This document shows positions 19,306-27,662 of a stretch of DNA of 64,000 nucleotides, piece after piece; position 1 is the stretch's first letter; every line of letters starts with the position of its first letter. Below the pieces are notes generated by a model. The model was not told the DNA's origin and did no database searches. It saw only the letters and a program-made list of their open reading frames with translations. Location of the stretch: NCBI RefSeq assembly GCF_023546765.1, contig NZ_CP097484.1, positions 2,946,001 through 3,010,000 on the forward strand, given 5' to 3'. The position numbers and the translations under genes were made by a program. The DNA comes from Methylobacterium tardum (GTDB lineage: Bacteria > Pseudomonadota > Alphaproteobacteria > Rhizobiales > Beijerinckiaceae).

Positions 19306-19450
19306 CGCCTCGCACGGTTCGAGGATGACACATCGTGGGCCAGCCCACCGGTTAGCTGACCTATCCCTCGCCGGTACGCGCGAGGATGACACCCACCTTG
19401 ACAGCATGATCACGACACACGCTTCCCCTCGCACTACGCGAGGATGACCA
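19306..19450. CRISPR. Degenerate CRISPR-like array: three hairpin repeats, two spacers
   Basis: Three units of the form CCTCGC-loop-GCGAGGATGAC occur, with GAGGATGAC at 19321, 19382 and 19440 (periods 61 and 58 bp). Each pairs CTCGC or CCTCG with its complement. About 35 nt separate them. The layout and the TCC(C)CTCGC...GCGAGGATGACC pattern resemble type I-E repeats (29 + 32 nt). The loops differ in every copy, there are no cas genes, and three repeats is few, so these could instead be hairpin operator or RNA elements. Confidence 0.35.
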
Positions 19451-19476
19451 GGGCCCCGGGGCGATGCCGGGGCCCT
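19450..19476. terminator. Hairpin terminator between convergent operons
   Basis: A perfect 10-bp stem AGGGCCCCGG / CCGGGGCCCT with a 7-nt loop lies just after the stop of the leftward operon's last gene. It is followed on the plus strand by CTCTCGTTT. Confidence 0.55.
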
Positions 19477-19484
19477 CTCTCGTT

Positions 19485-19787
19485 TCAGGCCTCCCCGTCC
19501 TCGCCGAGCTGCTGCCACAGCCGGAGCTCGCCCTCGGCGATGGCCCGCACCTCCGCGCAGGTCCGCCCGAAACCGAGGCACTCCTCATCGGCCGTGGTCT
19601 CCCCGGTGGCGACGCGGGCCAGCGCAGCGCGGACGGCGGCCTCGGTGGCGACGGCGACCATCGTGTCGGTCCAGCCGCCCGGGCGGAATGCATCGGGCCG
19701 GCCGGCCGTGATCGGGAGATCTGGCTCTGCCGCGGCGCGCTGTGCCCACCAGTCGAAGGGGCGCTCGACGAGCAGGGTTCGGGTCAT
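19485..19787 (-). CDS. Hypothetical phage-operon protein (100 aa)
   Basis: Last gene of the leftward operon, overlapping the upstream gene by 4 bp. It is soluble, with a helical core (AVRAALARVATGETTADEECLGFGRTCAEVRAIAEGELRL shortened here to its key segment). The family is not recognised. The hairpin at 19450 probably terminates the operon. Confidence 0.55.
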   Translation of the reverse strand: MTRTLLVERPFDWWAQRAAAEPDLPITAGRPDAFRPGGWTDTMVAVATEAAVRAALARVATGETTADEECLGFGRTCAEVRAIAEGELRLWQQLGEDGEA

Positions 19788-20524
19788 GCTGCGAGCCCCG
19801 CGAGCGCCTCGGTGTCCTCCGCCGGCGGCTCCGGCTCCTGCGTCCGGCCGCCGCCGCCGAGGTAGATGAGGTGGCAGCGCAGCTCGGCGGTCCAGAGCAC
19901 GTGCTTGGCCTCGTACGTCCAGTCCTCATGGATGGTCCGCAGGATCCCGAAGGCCTCTTGGATGGTCCAGAACCGGAACTGGCGCGGCACGAACCCTTCC
20001 TCGAACCACCGGTGCGGGATGCCAGCGTGGGGATCGAGGGCCATGATCTCGCGAAGCAGGCAGTCGATGATCGGCGCTGCGGCCCTCGCGTGTCGCCGGA
20101 TCGTGCGCTCATGGCGGCCGCATCCCTGCAGCACCAGGCCGCCGCCGTAGCTCAGGCGCTGGTACCGGGGGCGGTTCGGCTCGATCCGTCCGAGCCGGAA
20201 GTCCGCCCCCCGGCCGTCGATCGACAGCAGACCGAGGTGCAGCGCGTTCCGCGCGAGCGTGGCTGCGTCCTCGGCCTTGCGCACGTCGAGGATGACGTAT
20301 CCGAAGCCTCGGCTCTCCGCCTTCCAGCGCATCCACCCCTCGATGAACGCCAGGGCCCCGACGCCTTCAAGCCCGGCGTCGGCGAACTGCGCCTCGAACA
20401 GGTTCACGATCCGCTGCTCGATCGTGTGGACGTGCCAGTGCAGCGACGTCCATGGGCGCCGCACGGCCTCCTCAAACAGCCAGGCGGCCGTGTGCGTAGG
20501 GATGCGTTCGGATCGCTTGCTCAC
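19784..20524 (-). CDS. Hypothetical phage-operon protein (246 aa)
   Basis: The largest gene of the leftward operon. It is Trp/His-rich and soluble (WTSLHWHVHTIEQRIVNLFE near the start; HRWFEEGFVPRQFRFWTIQE near 180). It ends in an acidic disordered tail. It shares 4-bp overlaps with both neighbours. There is no recognised domain. Confidence 0.55.
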   Translation of the reverse strand: MSKRSERIPTHTAAWLFEEAVRRPWTSLHWHVHTIEQRIVNLFEAQFADAGLEGVGALAFIEGWMRWKAESRGFGYVILDVRKAEDAATLARNALHLGLLSIDGRGADFRLGRIEPNRPRYQRLSYGGGLVLQGCGRHERTIRRHARAAAPIIDCLLREIMALDPHAGIPHRWFEEGFVPRQFRFWTIQEAFGILRTIHEDWTYEAKHVLWTAELRCHLIYLGGGGRTQEPEPPAEDTEALAGLAA

Positions 20525-20733
20525 ACGACACCCCCGTTGAACGGATCATGCCGGGACGTCTGGACCGGACGCGTCGACCATCGGACGACGACGCTGCCTC
20601 GGCCGTCGGTCGGGAAGCACAGCCCGACGTGCGGCACAGGCAGGGCCTGCCGTCCGCACGCCTGGCGCTCAGCTTGGTCATCCTCGGTCCGAGGCAGTGG
20701 GCGTCCGCACGTCCGGCACTTGGGCTCGCTCAT
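20521..20733 (-). CDS. Small zinc-ribbon-like protein (70 aa)
   Basis: It opens with KCRTCGRPLP, a CxxC knuckle, and has further Cys at about 26 and 39, suggesting metal binding. The stop overlaps the next start (ATGA). It starts 4 bp after the upstream gene's stop. Confidence 0.5.
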   Translation of the reverse strand: MSEPKCRTCGRPLPRTEDDQAERQACGRQALPVPHVGLCFPTDGRGSVVVRWSTRPVQTSRHDPFNGGVV

Positions 20734-20737
20734 GTCG

Positions 20738-21139
20738 TCACTGCCTCCCGCCCTGGATCGCGCCGACCTCGGCTTCGACGGAGATCTGCCGGCCCATGAG
20801 CACGCCGCGCCGGTAGAGGTGCCGCATCATGTAGAGGATCCGGTGCGCCTGCTGCTCGTGGACCATGCCGTCTCGCCAGTGCTGGCCGGTCAGGACGCAG
20901 ATCGCCTCGCCGGCATCGAAGCCGCCCCGGCGGGCGATGTCGGCCAGAGACTGGCCGTGGTTACGCTCGCAGGCCTGCTCGGTGACATCGCTGGCAAACA
21001 GCTCCCAAGGCAGGTCGGTGACGTGCACGAATCTCTCGCCGCGTCGCTTCCGGAGCCGCAGGCCTTCAGACAGCATGATCCGCATGACGCGGCCGCTCTC
21101 GCCGGGGCGGCCCGCTTCCAAGGGTGAAGCCTCGCTCAC
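20738..21139 (-). CDS. Hypothetical phage-operon protein (133 aa)
   Basis: A GTG start at 21139 is chosen because it forms a GTGA overlap with the upstream stop; an ATG further upstream would overlap by 94 bp. The protein is basic and helical (LRLRKRRGERFVHVTDLPWE), with a Cys in EQACERNHG. The family is unknown. Confidence 0.5.
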   Translation of the reverse strand: MSEASPLEAGRPGESGRVMRIMLSEGLRLRKRRGERFVHVTDLPWELFASDVTEQACERNHGQSLADIARRGGFDAGEAICVLTGQHWRDGMVHEQQAHRILYMMRHLYRRGVLMGRQISVEAEVGAIQGGRQ

Positions 21140-21651
21140 GACCGCCTCCCCCCGAACGTGATGACCTGCTCGTAGAACGGCGCCGCGGGCGCGCGGGGCT
21201 GCACCGGCGCATGCGGCGGAGGCGGCCGCCAACGGACCCCGAGGTCCTGGTTTGCGAGGTGACCCTCCTCGCGGATCGACCGGTCGGCTCTAGAAACCTC
21301 CCCCTCGCTCATAATCGCCAGGGTCGGCTTGCCCGCATAGCCGTTGCCCTCGAACTGCAGGCGGACCTCTGTGAGGCTGTCGTCTGTCAGGTCGACCTCG
21401 GTCTCGTACAGGCGGATCCACCGGACATTCCCGTCGACGGCGATGTGCTCCACGATCCGCTGAGCCATCGCGATGGAGACGTCCCGGTGATAGTACTCGC
21501 CACCCCCGTCGTAGGGCAGGCAGACGATCGCCTCGTAGCCGCCGCCGTCGACCGGCTCGTAGCCCTGCTCGCGGAGCCAGCTCTTCACCTGGTCATCGAA
21601 GTGCGGCCAGGCGGACAGGCCGGCCGGGCGGAGGTAGAGGGCGCACCTCAT
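21136..21651 (-). CDS. Hypothetical phage-operon protein (171 aa)
   Basis: An alpha/beta protein with a distinctive YDGGGEYYHRDVSIAMAQRI segment near 47-66 and a C-terminal Pro-rich linker (RPPPPHAPVQP). It overlaps both neighbouring genes by 4 bp. No family recognised. Confidence 0.5.
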   Translation of the reverse strand: MRCALYLRPAGLSAWPHFDDQVKSWLREQGYEPVDGGGYEAIVCLPYDGGGEYYHRDVSIAMAQRIVEHIAVDGNVRWIRLYETEVDLTDDSLTEVRLQFEGNGYAGKPTLAIMSEGEVSRADRSIREEGHLANQDLGVRWRPPPPHAPVQPRAPAAPFYEQVITFGGRRS

Positions 21652-22046
21652 GCCGCCCTCCCGAACAGTCGGGCGACGAGCCCGGGCTTCGGCCTGCGAG
21701 CCTCGTCGAGGACCTGCCGCAGGTGCCTGAGGTTCGCCCCCTGCCGCGCGCGGATCAGGTCGCCCATCTCCTCGCGGTGTGCCTGCAGCTCAGCCCTGGG
21801 GACCAACCGCTCGACGAGCTGCAAGAAGTTGGAAGGCAGATCCACCGCGTCGCCCGTGTAGATGTCGGCCATGTCGAAGAGGAAGCCCTCCCAGGATCCG
21901 GACGCCTCGACCGCGTCGGCGCGCGTCCGGATCGACACGTCCCGGAAGGCGAACAGCACCGGCGGTCCGATCGGTCGCTTCGGCATGGGCGGCAGGGGCA
22001 TGGCCAGCCCGCGGACCCGGCGGACGCGGAGGTAGTGGAGCTTCAT
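21648..22046 (-). CDS. Hypothetical phage-operon protein (132 aa)
   Basis: The start MKLHYLRVRR at 22046 overlaps the upstream stop by 4 bp. The N-terminus is basic. The middle includes SWEGFLFDMADIYTGDAVDL and the C-terminus is a helical Arg-rich tail. Unknown function. Confidence 0.5.
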   Translation of the reverse strand: MKLHYLRVRRVRGLAMPLPPMPKRPIGPPVLFAFRDVSIRTRADAVEASGSWEGFLFDMADIYTGDAVDLPSNFLQLVERLVPRAELQAHREEMGDLIRARQGANLRHLRQVLDEARRPKPGLVARLFGRAA

Positions 22047-22246
22047 GCGAACCACTTCTCGATGCGGTGGTAGGCCTCGGCGACGTCGTCGAACCCGAGA
22101 TCGCTCAGCAAGCCGCATAGGACGCCGTCGCCCTGCATGTGCGCTTCCTCGCGATCGCCATTCACGGATTCGACCGCCAGCTTGTTCAGCGTATCGATCG
22201 CCTCGGCGCGATCGGCTTCGGTGACGCCCTTCACATTCTCGATCAC
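22043..22246 (-). CDS. Hypothetical acidic protein (67 aa)
   Basis: GTG start at 22246 within a GTGA overlap. It is a small helical, acidic protein (IENVKGVTEADRAEAIDTL, ending EKWFA). Chained to its neighbours by 4-bp overlaps, so very likely translated. Confidence 0.5.
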   Translation of the reverse strand: MIENVKGVTEADRAEAIDTLNKLAVESVNGDREEAHMQGDGVLCGLLSDLGFDDVAEAYHRIEKWFA

Positions 22247-22737
22247 GCCCGCCTCCTCTTGGCCTCGGCTGCCCGGCGCTGCGCCCGGTTGGCCCCGCGA
22301 AAGGGATGCCTCGTCGCCGGCGGCGGGGGCGCCGGTCGCGGGGCCGGCTTCGGCGCCATGAGGTCGACCAGCTTCTTCATCTCCGCGTCCGCCGCATCGA
22401 GTGAGGCATGCTGCTCGGCTAGGGCTTCTTCGGGGGACCGGGCCGGCATGGCCCGCAGGATCTTGGCTTCGGCTGGAGTGACGACCCGGATCCGGATGCC
22501 GCCCAAGGTGTGGAACATCCAGCCGAGCGGGCGATCCTCCTCCGGCTTGCCGTCGAACATGCTGTGGGCGGCAAGGTCGGCATGCACCTTCCCGCTCGCC
22601 AGCAGCGCGCGGTAGCCGTCCTCGTCCTCGCAGTAGATCCCCGGCGGGAGCGCGCCCGGGACGATCTCCGGCTTGTAGGGGTTGGTGCGGTCCAGGTCGG
22701 ACGGCCACCAGTCGCGCTTGTGCCAGTAGGTCGGCAT
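22243..22737 (-). CDS. Hypothetical phage-operon protein (164 aa)
   Basis: Starts MPTYWHKRDWWPSDL. A globular Trp-rich N-terminus (PPGIYCEDEDGYRALLASGK) is followed by a Pro-rich linker and a basic tail ending RAAEAKRRRA, suggestive of nucleic-acid contact. It starts 2 bp after the upstream gene's stop. Confidence 0.5.
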   Translation of the reverse strand: MPTYWHKRDWWPSDLDRTNPYKPEIVPGALPPGIYCEDEDGYRALLASGKVHADLAAHSMFDGKPEEDRPLGWMFHTLGGIRIRVVTPAEAKILRAMPARSPEEALAEQHASLDAADAEMKKLVDLMAPKPAPRPAPPPPATRHPFRGANRAQRRAAEAKRRRA

Positions 22738-22739
22738 GG

Positions 22740-23102
22740 TCAGGCAGCGTCCCTGTTCTGCCAAGCCCACGTCACCGACGGGGTAAACCTCCTCATCAGG
22801 ATAGCCTTCGCGGCATGGACCCTGCCGCGGTTCCGACGCCGGGCGCGCCGGGACAGAGGCTTGCCGATTGCAGGGCGCATCGCCTTGGCGCGGGCCTCGA
22901 CCGTCGCGAGGTTCTCCAGGATCTGGAGCCAGAACAGCGGGAGCACCTCCTGCTGGATGCCGGCCCGGACGAGGGCTACGTCGCGATCGTATGACTGGCG
23001 CTGGGCCTCCAGCAGCGAGGCGGCGGTCGAGATCTCGGGGTGGACGACCACGGCCATGCGGGGAGGCGCCATTCGCAGCGGGATCGCGGAGTAGATGCGC
23101 AC
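22740..23102 (-). CDS. Hypothetical phage-operon protein (120 aa)
   Basis: GTG start at 23102 (VRIYSAIPLRM), 2 bp after the upstream stop. It has a helical middle part (ASLLEAQRQSYDRDVALVRAG) and a strongly basic stretch KPLSRRARRRNRGR near 85. Nucleic-acid binding is possible but unproven. Confidence 0.5.
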   Translation of the reverse strand: MRIYSAIPLRMAPPRMAVVVHPEISTAASLLEAQRQSYDRDVALVRAGIQQEVLPLFWLQILENLATVEARAKAMRPAIGKPLSRRARRRNRGRVHAAKAILMRRFTPSVTWAWQNRDAA

Positions 23103-23104
23103 GC

Positions 23105-23708
23105 TCAGGCCCTCCCGGTCCGGACGCGCGTCGAGCCGTCCGCGTGGGTGGTCGTCTCGATGCAGAGCGGGCCGCTGCGCTTCGGGGGATCGCGGACCTC
23201 CAGGTCGACCACGCGGCCATAGTCCGCCACGCTGGGCTTGCTCGTGCAGCCGGAGTGGTCGCACCCGGTGAGCTCATCCAGGATGCGGTAGAGGTCGTGG
23301 CGGACGACCGGTAGGAACGAGAGATCCTTCCGCTCGTGGGCCGCATCGAGCATCCGGATCGCCTCGAAGGCGCGGCCGAGGGCCGCCGGAACGTTCGCGG
23401 CGCCCGGCACCGGCGAGACCCGCCTGCGTCGCGTCGAGCACCAGGCGACGGAGGTTGCTTCGGTACCGCAGGACCACCTGCGCGGGGGCCAGCATCCCGC
23501 CGATCGGCGAGTTCTCGACGGGCTTCAGGAACGGGTGCGGCGTGACGTTGGCGGTCGTCAGGTGCTTGCCTTCGCACCACATGGTCAGGTCGCCATGCTC
23601 GTCATCGAGCTTCAGGCGCTATGCCTTCCCGGTGCGCCGTCCCATTCCTTCGACTGCCTCCGCGAGGATCTCGTCGATCGCCTCGGCGCCCAGGTCTCGG
23701 ATCTGCAT
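23105..23708 (-). pseudogene. Phage-operon gene broken by an amber codon and a frameshift
   Basis: Reading from ATG 23708, 29 codons end at TAG (23619-23621). The same frame then continues with coherent sequence (RLKLDDEHGDLTMWCEGKHL) to about 23425. There the frame must shift by one near GAGACCCGCCTG to continue as VSPVPGAANVPAALGRAFEA to the stop at 23105. Joined, it would encode about 200 residues filling the only hole in the operon. Both lesions must be corrected for a product. The family is unknown. Confidence 0.55.
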
Positions 23709-23719
23709 GGTCCCCTCCA

Positions 23720-23908
23720 TCACCAGAACGACCCCACCGCCGGCAGGCTCGCCGACGGGGACTTCTTCACCGCCGGGGCGGCCTCTTCCTCCGCGGGCGC
23801 CGGCACCGGCTCGGGCTCGCTCGGCAGCGGGTTGCCCCAGCCGATGACGCGCCCGATCGCCATGCCTGCCAGCAGGGCCGCCTCGACCCAGATCCCGAGC
23901 CAGGTCAT
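23720..23908 (-). CDS. Small membrane protein (62 aa)
   Basis: One N-terminal hydrophobic helix (TWLGIWVEAALLAGMAIG) and a Pro/Glu-rich cytoplasmic or periplasmic tail. It overlaps the upstream gene by 4 bp. Its frame is the same as that of the gene at 24066-24313, which otherwise lacks a stop. Confidence 0.5.
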   Translation of the reverse strand: MTWLGIWVEAALLAGMAIGRVIGWGNPLPSEPEPVPAPAEEEAAPAVKKSPSASLPAVGSFW

Positions 23909-24069
23909 AGGCAGGTCCCCTTCCGCTTCGCGGCGGCCGTGACGATCTCCTCCAGCCTGCCCTTGATCGGAGGCTTCCTGTGCTCCAGCCCGGCGACGAT
24001 CCCGACGGCGAGCACCGCGAGGAACAGCACGCCCGAGGACAGGAGGATGATGGCGTCGGCGGTGCTCAT
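23905..24069 (-). CDS. Small membrane protein (54 aa)
   Basis: One transmembrane helix (ADAIILLSSGVLFLAVLAVG) then a basic tail. Start ATG 24069 would form an ATGA overlap with the upstream gene if that gene's frame were intact. It overlaps the next gene by 4 bp. Confidence 0.5.
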   Translation of the reverse strand: MSTADAIILLSSGVLFLAVLAVGIVAGLEHRKPPIKGRLEEIVTAAAKRKGTCL

Positions 24070-24313
24070 GCCGGCCCCCGAGCAGGGCGGCCTCGACCTT
24101 GGCGCGCTCCCCGGCTGGGAGGACAGCCATCCGCTCCTCCGCGATCGCGTAGACGTCGAGCGTCGCGGTGCTGTCGATCGTGGCCCGCCCGATGCTGAGG
24201 ATCTCCCAGGCGTCGAGGATGACGTCGTCGGCGCGGTCGTCCCGCACCGCGACGACCGCGGACCGGAAGGCGCGCTGCCGCTCCGGCGAGATGGTGTAGA
24301 GGGCACGGGTCAC
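24066..24313 (-). CDS. Hypothetical phage-operon protein, stop lost by one-base defect
   Basis: About 80 residues (MTRALYTISPERQRAFRSAV...) look coherent up to EAALLGG. The frame then runs on through the next gene to 23720. Adding one G in the G5 run (plus strand C5 at 24075-24079) gives a TGA at 24066-24068 overlapping the next ATG, the pattern used throughout this operon. The extended 197-aa reading is probably not real. Confidence 0.45.
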
Positions 24314-24492
24314 GACCGGCCCTCCGAGCTCTGCGGGGCCGCCAGGGTGAATGCACCCTTGAACTCGCGCACGCTCATCAGGAACGGGGCGGCCCCCTTC
24401 CGACGCGCCACGACATACCCCTCGGCGACGGCCATCACGCGGACCGGGCCGTCCGCATCCTGCCAGTGCTGGCTTCTGACTGGCTCGCTCAC
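24310..24492 (-). CDS. Hypothetical small protein (60 aa)
   Basis: Start MSEPVRSQHWQDADG overlaps the upstream stop by 4 bp and its stop overlaps the next start by 4 bp. The core (VRVMAVAEGYVVARRKG) is a likely beta-rich fold. No family recognised. Confidence 0.5.
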   Translation of the reverse strand: MSEPVRSQHWQDADGPVRVMAVAEGYVVARRKGAAPFLMSVREFKGAFTLAAPQSSEGRS

Positions 24493-24701
24493 GCCCGGCC
24501 TCCCTGGATCAGGCCGTGGCTGACCAGCACGGTGTAGATCCCGCCGGCCAGCTGGACGTCGTCGAGGCCGTCGGCGCGCCCCTTCACGAGCACCTCGCGG
24601 ATGAGCTCCCAGGCTGGCATGGGAGGGTACCAGCGCGGCTCCTTGGGGAACCGGGCATGCAGCTTGGCGCGCAGGCCCTCGAAGATCGGGGCCTGGGTCA
24701 T
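24489..24701 (-). CDS. Hypothetical small protein (70 aa)
   Basis: Start MTQAPIFEGLRAKLHARF, in an ATGA overlap with the first gene of the operon. Soluble and helical with WELIREVLVKGRADG in the middle. No family recognised. Confidence 0.5.
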   Translation of the reverse strand: MTQAPIFEGLRAKLHARFPKEPRWYPPMPAWELIREVLVKGRADGLDDVQLAGGIYTVLVSHGLIQGGRA

Positions 24702-25015
24702 GCCGCCTCGACCTCCTTGAGGTGGCGGGACGCCTCTTCGCGCTTGATCTCGATCGCGATGCCGTCGACCACGACTCCAAGGGCGGCAAGCTCGTCGTCG
24801 CACTGCTTGATGCGGGAGCGGATCTCGTCCCGAACCGCGGTGCGGATCGCCTCCCTCATCGGATCGTCGATCACGTAGCCGAAGGCCGTCTGGGTGTTGA
24901 TGAGGCCGTAGGGAACGTAGACTTCCTTCGCGGTCGCCACGTCGACGTAGGCGACGACCAGCATCCGCCGCTTGTCGACCAGGTCCTTCGCCAGGCTGAC
25001 CTCGCTGAGCTTCAT
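24698..25015 (-). CDS. First gene of the leftward operon, hypothetical (105 aa)
   Basis: Start MKLSEVSLAKDLVDK at 25015. It has a beta-rich N-terminal half (RMLVVAYVDVATAKEVYVPY) and a helical charged C-terminus. The TSS must lie in the 375-bp region upstream, which carries operator-like inverted repeats. Confidence 0.5.
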   Translation of the reverse strand: MKLSEVSLAKDLVDKRRMLVVAYVDVATAKEVYVPYGLINTQTAFGYVIDDPMREAIRTAVRDEIRSRIKQCDDELAALGVVVDGIAIEIKREEASRHLKEVEAA

Positions 25016-25390
25016 CCCACCCGCTCCACCGCTCCGAATCGTCCCAACAGAATCGTGCCACGAACGGTCGCGTGGCACTGGACGCTGCCAGCGGTTTTTT
25101 GCAGCCGGGCTGATTCGTAGAGCGGCCTCTCCTCGTAGGAGGCCGGTCTTGGGGGCGTGCGCATGCCTACGGCATGTTGTCGCACCCGTGTTTCGGAGGT
25201 CGCCTTAGGGTTCTGCACACCCTTCCGAACGAGGGCGCTGGACGAGGCCGGGCGCCCAGGTCTTTATGAGGGACTCAGACCCGGGAGAGACCCCGTGACC
25301 ACCGCTCGCTTCTTGAAACGGATAGCCGCCTGACCGCCTGAGCCCAGCTCGGCGCCCGCCTGCGCGTCCCCGTTTCAGCGAGCCTCCCCC
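25016..25390. promoter_or_regulatory. Divergent control region with two strong inverted repeats
   Basis: No frame is convincing here. GTGCCACG (25055-25062) faces CGTGGCAC (25071-25078), a perfect 8-bp inverted repeat with an 8-nt gap 40 bp upstream of the leftward operon. A second hairpin is GTGCGCATGCC / GGCATG..CGCAC at 25157-25185. The arrangement fits operators for a divergent promoter pair; no -35/-10 boxes are obvious. Confidence 0.5.
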
Positions 25391-27031
25391 ATGTCCTCCG
25401 ACGATGCCAAGCGGCCGAACGCGGCTGCCCGCCTGCGCGCGGCGATCCTCGACCCGACCGAGTTTTCAGGCACACGCGAGCCGCTCGCCGCGCTCAGCCG
25501 GGCCGAGCGCCTTCTGGGCGCGGAATTCGTCTGCTGGGATGCCCGCGTCGACGCGCAAGTCATCCTCCGGGGGCTGCTGGGGTTCGAGCTCCCCGACGAC
25601 ATCCGCAGGCACATCCTTGCGTCCGCCGACAGCCCGACAGTCGCCAAGCTGCGCCGCGTACGGCAGCTCCTGAGCCGGCGTGAGGTACCGCATCTCGCCG
25701 AGCGCAGATGCCGGGAAGCGGCGGACCTTCTCGTTTTCAACGTCGCCGCCCTTGGATGCGCAGCGGCCTCGGCCGAGTGCGCGGCGACCGCGCTCGACAG
25801 CGCCGTGCTGCACCTAGCAACAGTCGAAGGCACGGACGGTCTGGTGCCCGGCTTCCTCGCGCTCCGAGCAGCGTGCCTCTGGGCATCGGATGCCCAGTGC
25901 GACATGACAGATATCGAATACAAGCCGGGCCCGCTCTACCCGCGGCTGAGCGGATATGATCAGCGCGCCAGGTATTGGCTCGCGTCCTTCGCAGTAATCG
26001 CGAAGGCCGAGCGCATGATCGAGGATGAGGACGACATCCTGCGCGGGGGCGCCGGGCAGCGGACGGACATGGCTGAGCTCGGGCAGATCGCGGATCTCCC
26101 GTCCGTGCCCGAGGACTGGGATCGGCCCGGAGCTGAGGTGGCACGGACGCTCATCGTGTTCCCAAGCCTCAAGCATCTGCCTAGGCCATCGGCGGCCGCA
26201 ATCGACCGGGGCGACAGCCCGCGCGCGCTTGCGGAGCCGTGGGCCGACTGGCCGATGCCGCTCGTCCCGGCTCCCGACCCGGGCGCATTCACGGCCGCAC
26301 TGCGTGCCCGCTTCCCGTGGGCGAGCGATGCAATCGAGGCCTACGCGATGGACCTCGTCGGCGCGCCCTTCGCCGCGTTCCGGCCCCGGATCCTCGTCGG
26401 CCCGCCGGGTTTCGGCAAGACCGAGTTCGCGCGGGCGGTGCTGGAAACCGCCGGCCTGGACGTCACCGTCTACGCCGCGGCCGGCCAAATGGACGGCGGC
26501 AGCTTCGGCGGAACGAGCCGGCAGTGGGGATCCTGGCGGCCATCCGTCCCGGCGCAGGGCTGCCTTCGGCACGGCAAGGCGAGCCACGGCATCACCGTCG
26601 ATGAGGTGGAGAAGGCCGGCACGAGTCGCCGGTGGGGGCGGCTCGATGAAACCTTGCTGCCATTCCTGGAGCGGGGCAGCACGGCGCGGGCGATCCATGA
26701 CCCGGCGCTGGAGTGCGCCCTGGATCTGTCTGCCGTCTCCTACGTGCTGACGGCCAATTCCCTCTCCGGGATCGTGCAGCCCCTGCTCGATCGCGCGCCC
26801 CCGCTGCATTGGCCTGCACCCCGCGCGGAGGACCTCCCGATCGTGGCGGCGGCGATCCTGGCGGGCCTGCGCCGCGACCGCGGGCTCGACGTGACGTGGT
26901 GCCCGGACCTCGACGGTGAGGAGCTCGATGCGCTGACGGCGTGGCGAGGCGGATCTCTGCGGCCGCTGCGCCGGATGGTGGAGACGATCCTGGCGAGCCG
27001 CGACGTCCTCGCCCGCCGCATGCCGAACTGA
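25391..27031 (+). CDS. Lon-like AAA+ ATPase
   Basis: The 546-residue protein has a poorly recognised N-terminal 300 residues and a C-terminal AAA+ module. Walker A is GPPGFGKT at 337-344, Walker B ITVDEVEKA near 400, and a sensor-1-like YVLTANS near 450. A lid with GSLRPLRRMVETIL follows. It lacks the Lon protease Ser/Lys part, so it is probably a remodeller or loader. It leads the rightward operon. Confidence 0.7.
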   Translation: MSSDDAKRPNAAARLRAAILDPTEFSGTREPLAALSRAERLLGAEFVCWDARVDAQVILRGLLGFELPDDIRRHILASADSPTVAKLRRVRQLLSRREVPHLAERRCREAADLLVFNVAALGCAAASAECAATALDSAVLHLATVEGTDGLVPGFLALRAACLWASDAQCDMTDIEYKPGPLYPRLSGYDQRARYWLASFAVIAKAERMIEDEDDILRGGAGQRTDMAELGQIADLPSVPEDWDRPGAEVARTLIVFPSLKHLPRPSAAAIDRGDSPRALAEPWADWPMPLVPAPDPGAFTAALRARFPWASDAIEAYAMDLVGAPFAAFRPRILVGPPGFGKTEFARAVLETAGLDVTVYAAAGQMDGGSFGGTSRQWGSWRPSVPAQGCLRHGKASHGITVDEVEKAGTSRRWGRLDETLLPFLERGSTARAIHDPALECALDLSAVSYVLTANSLSGIVQPLLDRAPPLHWPAPRAEDLPIVAAAILAGLRRDRGLDVTWCPDLDGEELDALTAWRGGSLRPLRRMVETILASRDVLARRMPN

Positions 27032-27046
27032 GGGGGGCGGGCAGCC

Positions 27047-27658
27047 ATGATCCAGGACGAGTTCACTCTCATCTGCTCCTACGCCCTCGTCGGATACGAG
27101 GGCGTGGAAACCCTGCGGATCCTCGGCGTCGAGCCGTCGCCGATCGGGCCCCGCGTGAGGTGGGAGGCCCCGGGCATGCCCGCCGAGCGCGAGCGCATCG
27201 TGTCGGGGGCCGGCTACGTCACGCTCGGCCCCCCGTCCGGTCCGATGATGCTCGACATGCTGAGCCGAACCCTCGCGGCACGTTGGGGGAACGGCTCGCC
27301 GCGATGCCCCGCGAACTGGCGGGAGAGCCTCCAGCAGCGGTTCCCCCGCCTCTTCACGGAAGAGGATCCGTGCGTCGGCCCCGGATGGAGCTGGCTTTTC
27401 GAAGCCGGTGCCACGGCAATCCGCGAGCGCGGCGTGCCTCGAAACTTCAAGACTGTGCAGACGAAGGAGAAGTTTGGGGCCGCCAGATGGTATTGGAGCG
27501 TAGATGAAAGCTGTGAATACACCAGAAACATCATCGCCACCGTAGAGCATCTGTCAGCCTACATTTGCGAGGACTGCGGACGTCCTGGCCGTATCCGCAA
27601 GGGCGGTTGGGCCAAGTGCAAGTGCGACATACACGCGTCCACTAAGTCCGCCCGCTAG
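27047..27658 (+). CDS. Hypothetical phage protein with C-terminal zinc-binding tail
   Basis: The 203-residue protein ends in CEDCGRPGRIRKGG..AKCKC, a four-Cys knuckle. An N-terminal beta-rich part (SYALVGYEGVETLRILG) is followed by a helix-rich middle (PANWRESLQQRFPRLFTEED). The 3' third of the gene is visibly less GC-rich than its neighbours. It ends with TAG, used as a true stop. Unknown function. Confidence 0.5.
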   Translation: MIQDEFTLICSYALVGYEGVETLRILGVEPSPIGPRVRWEAPGMPAERERIVSGAGYVTLGPPSGPMMLDMLSRTLAARWGNGSPRCPANWRESLQQRFPRLFTEEDPCVGPGWSWLFEAGATAIRERGVPRNFKTVQTKEKFGAARWYWSVDESCEYTRNIIATVEHLSAYICEDCGRPGRIRKGGWAKCKCDIHASTKSAR

Positions 27659-27662
27659 GGCC

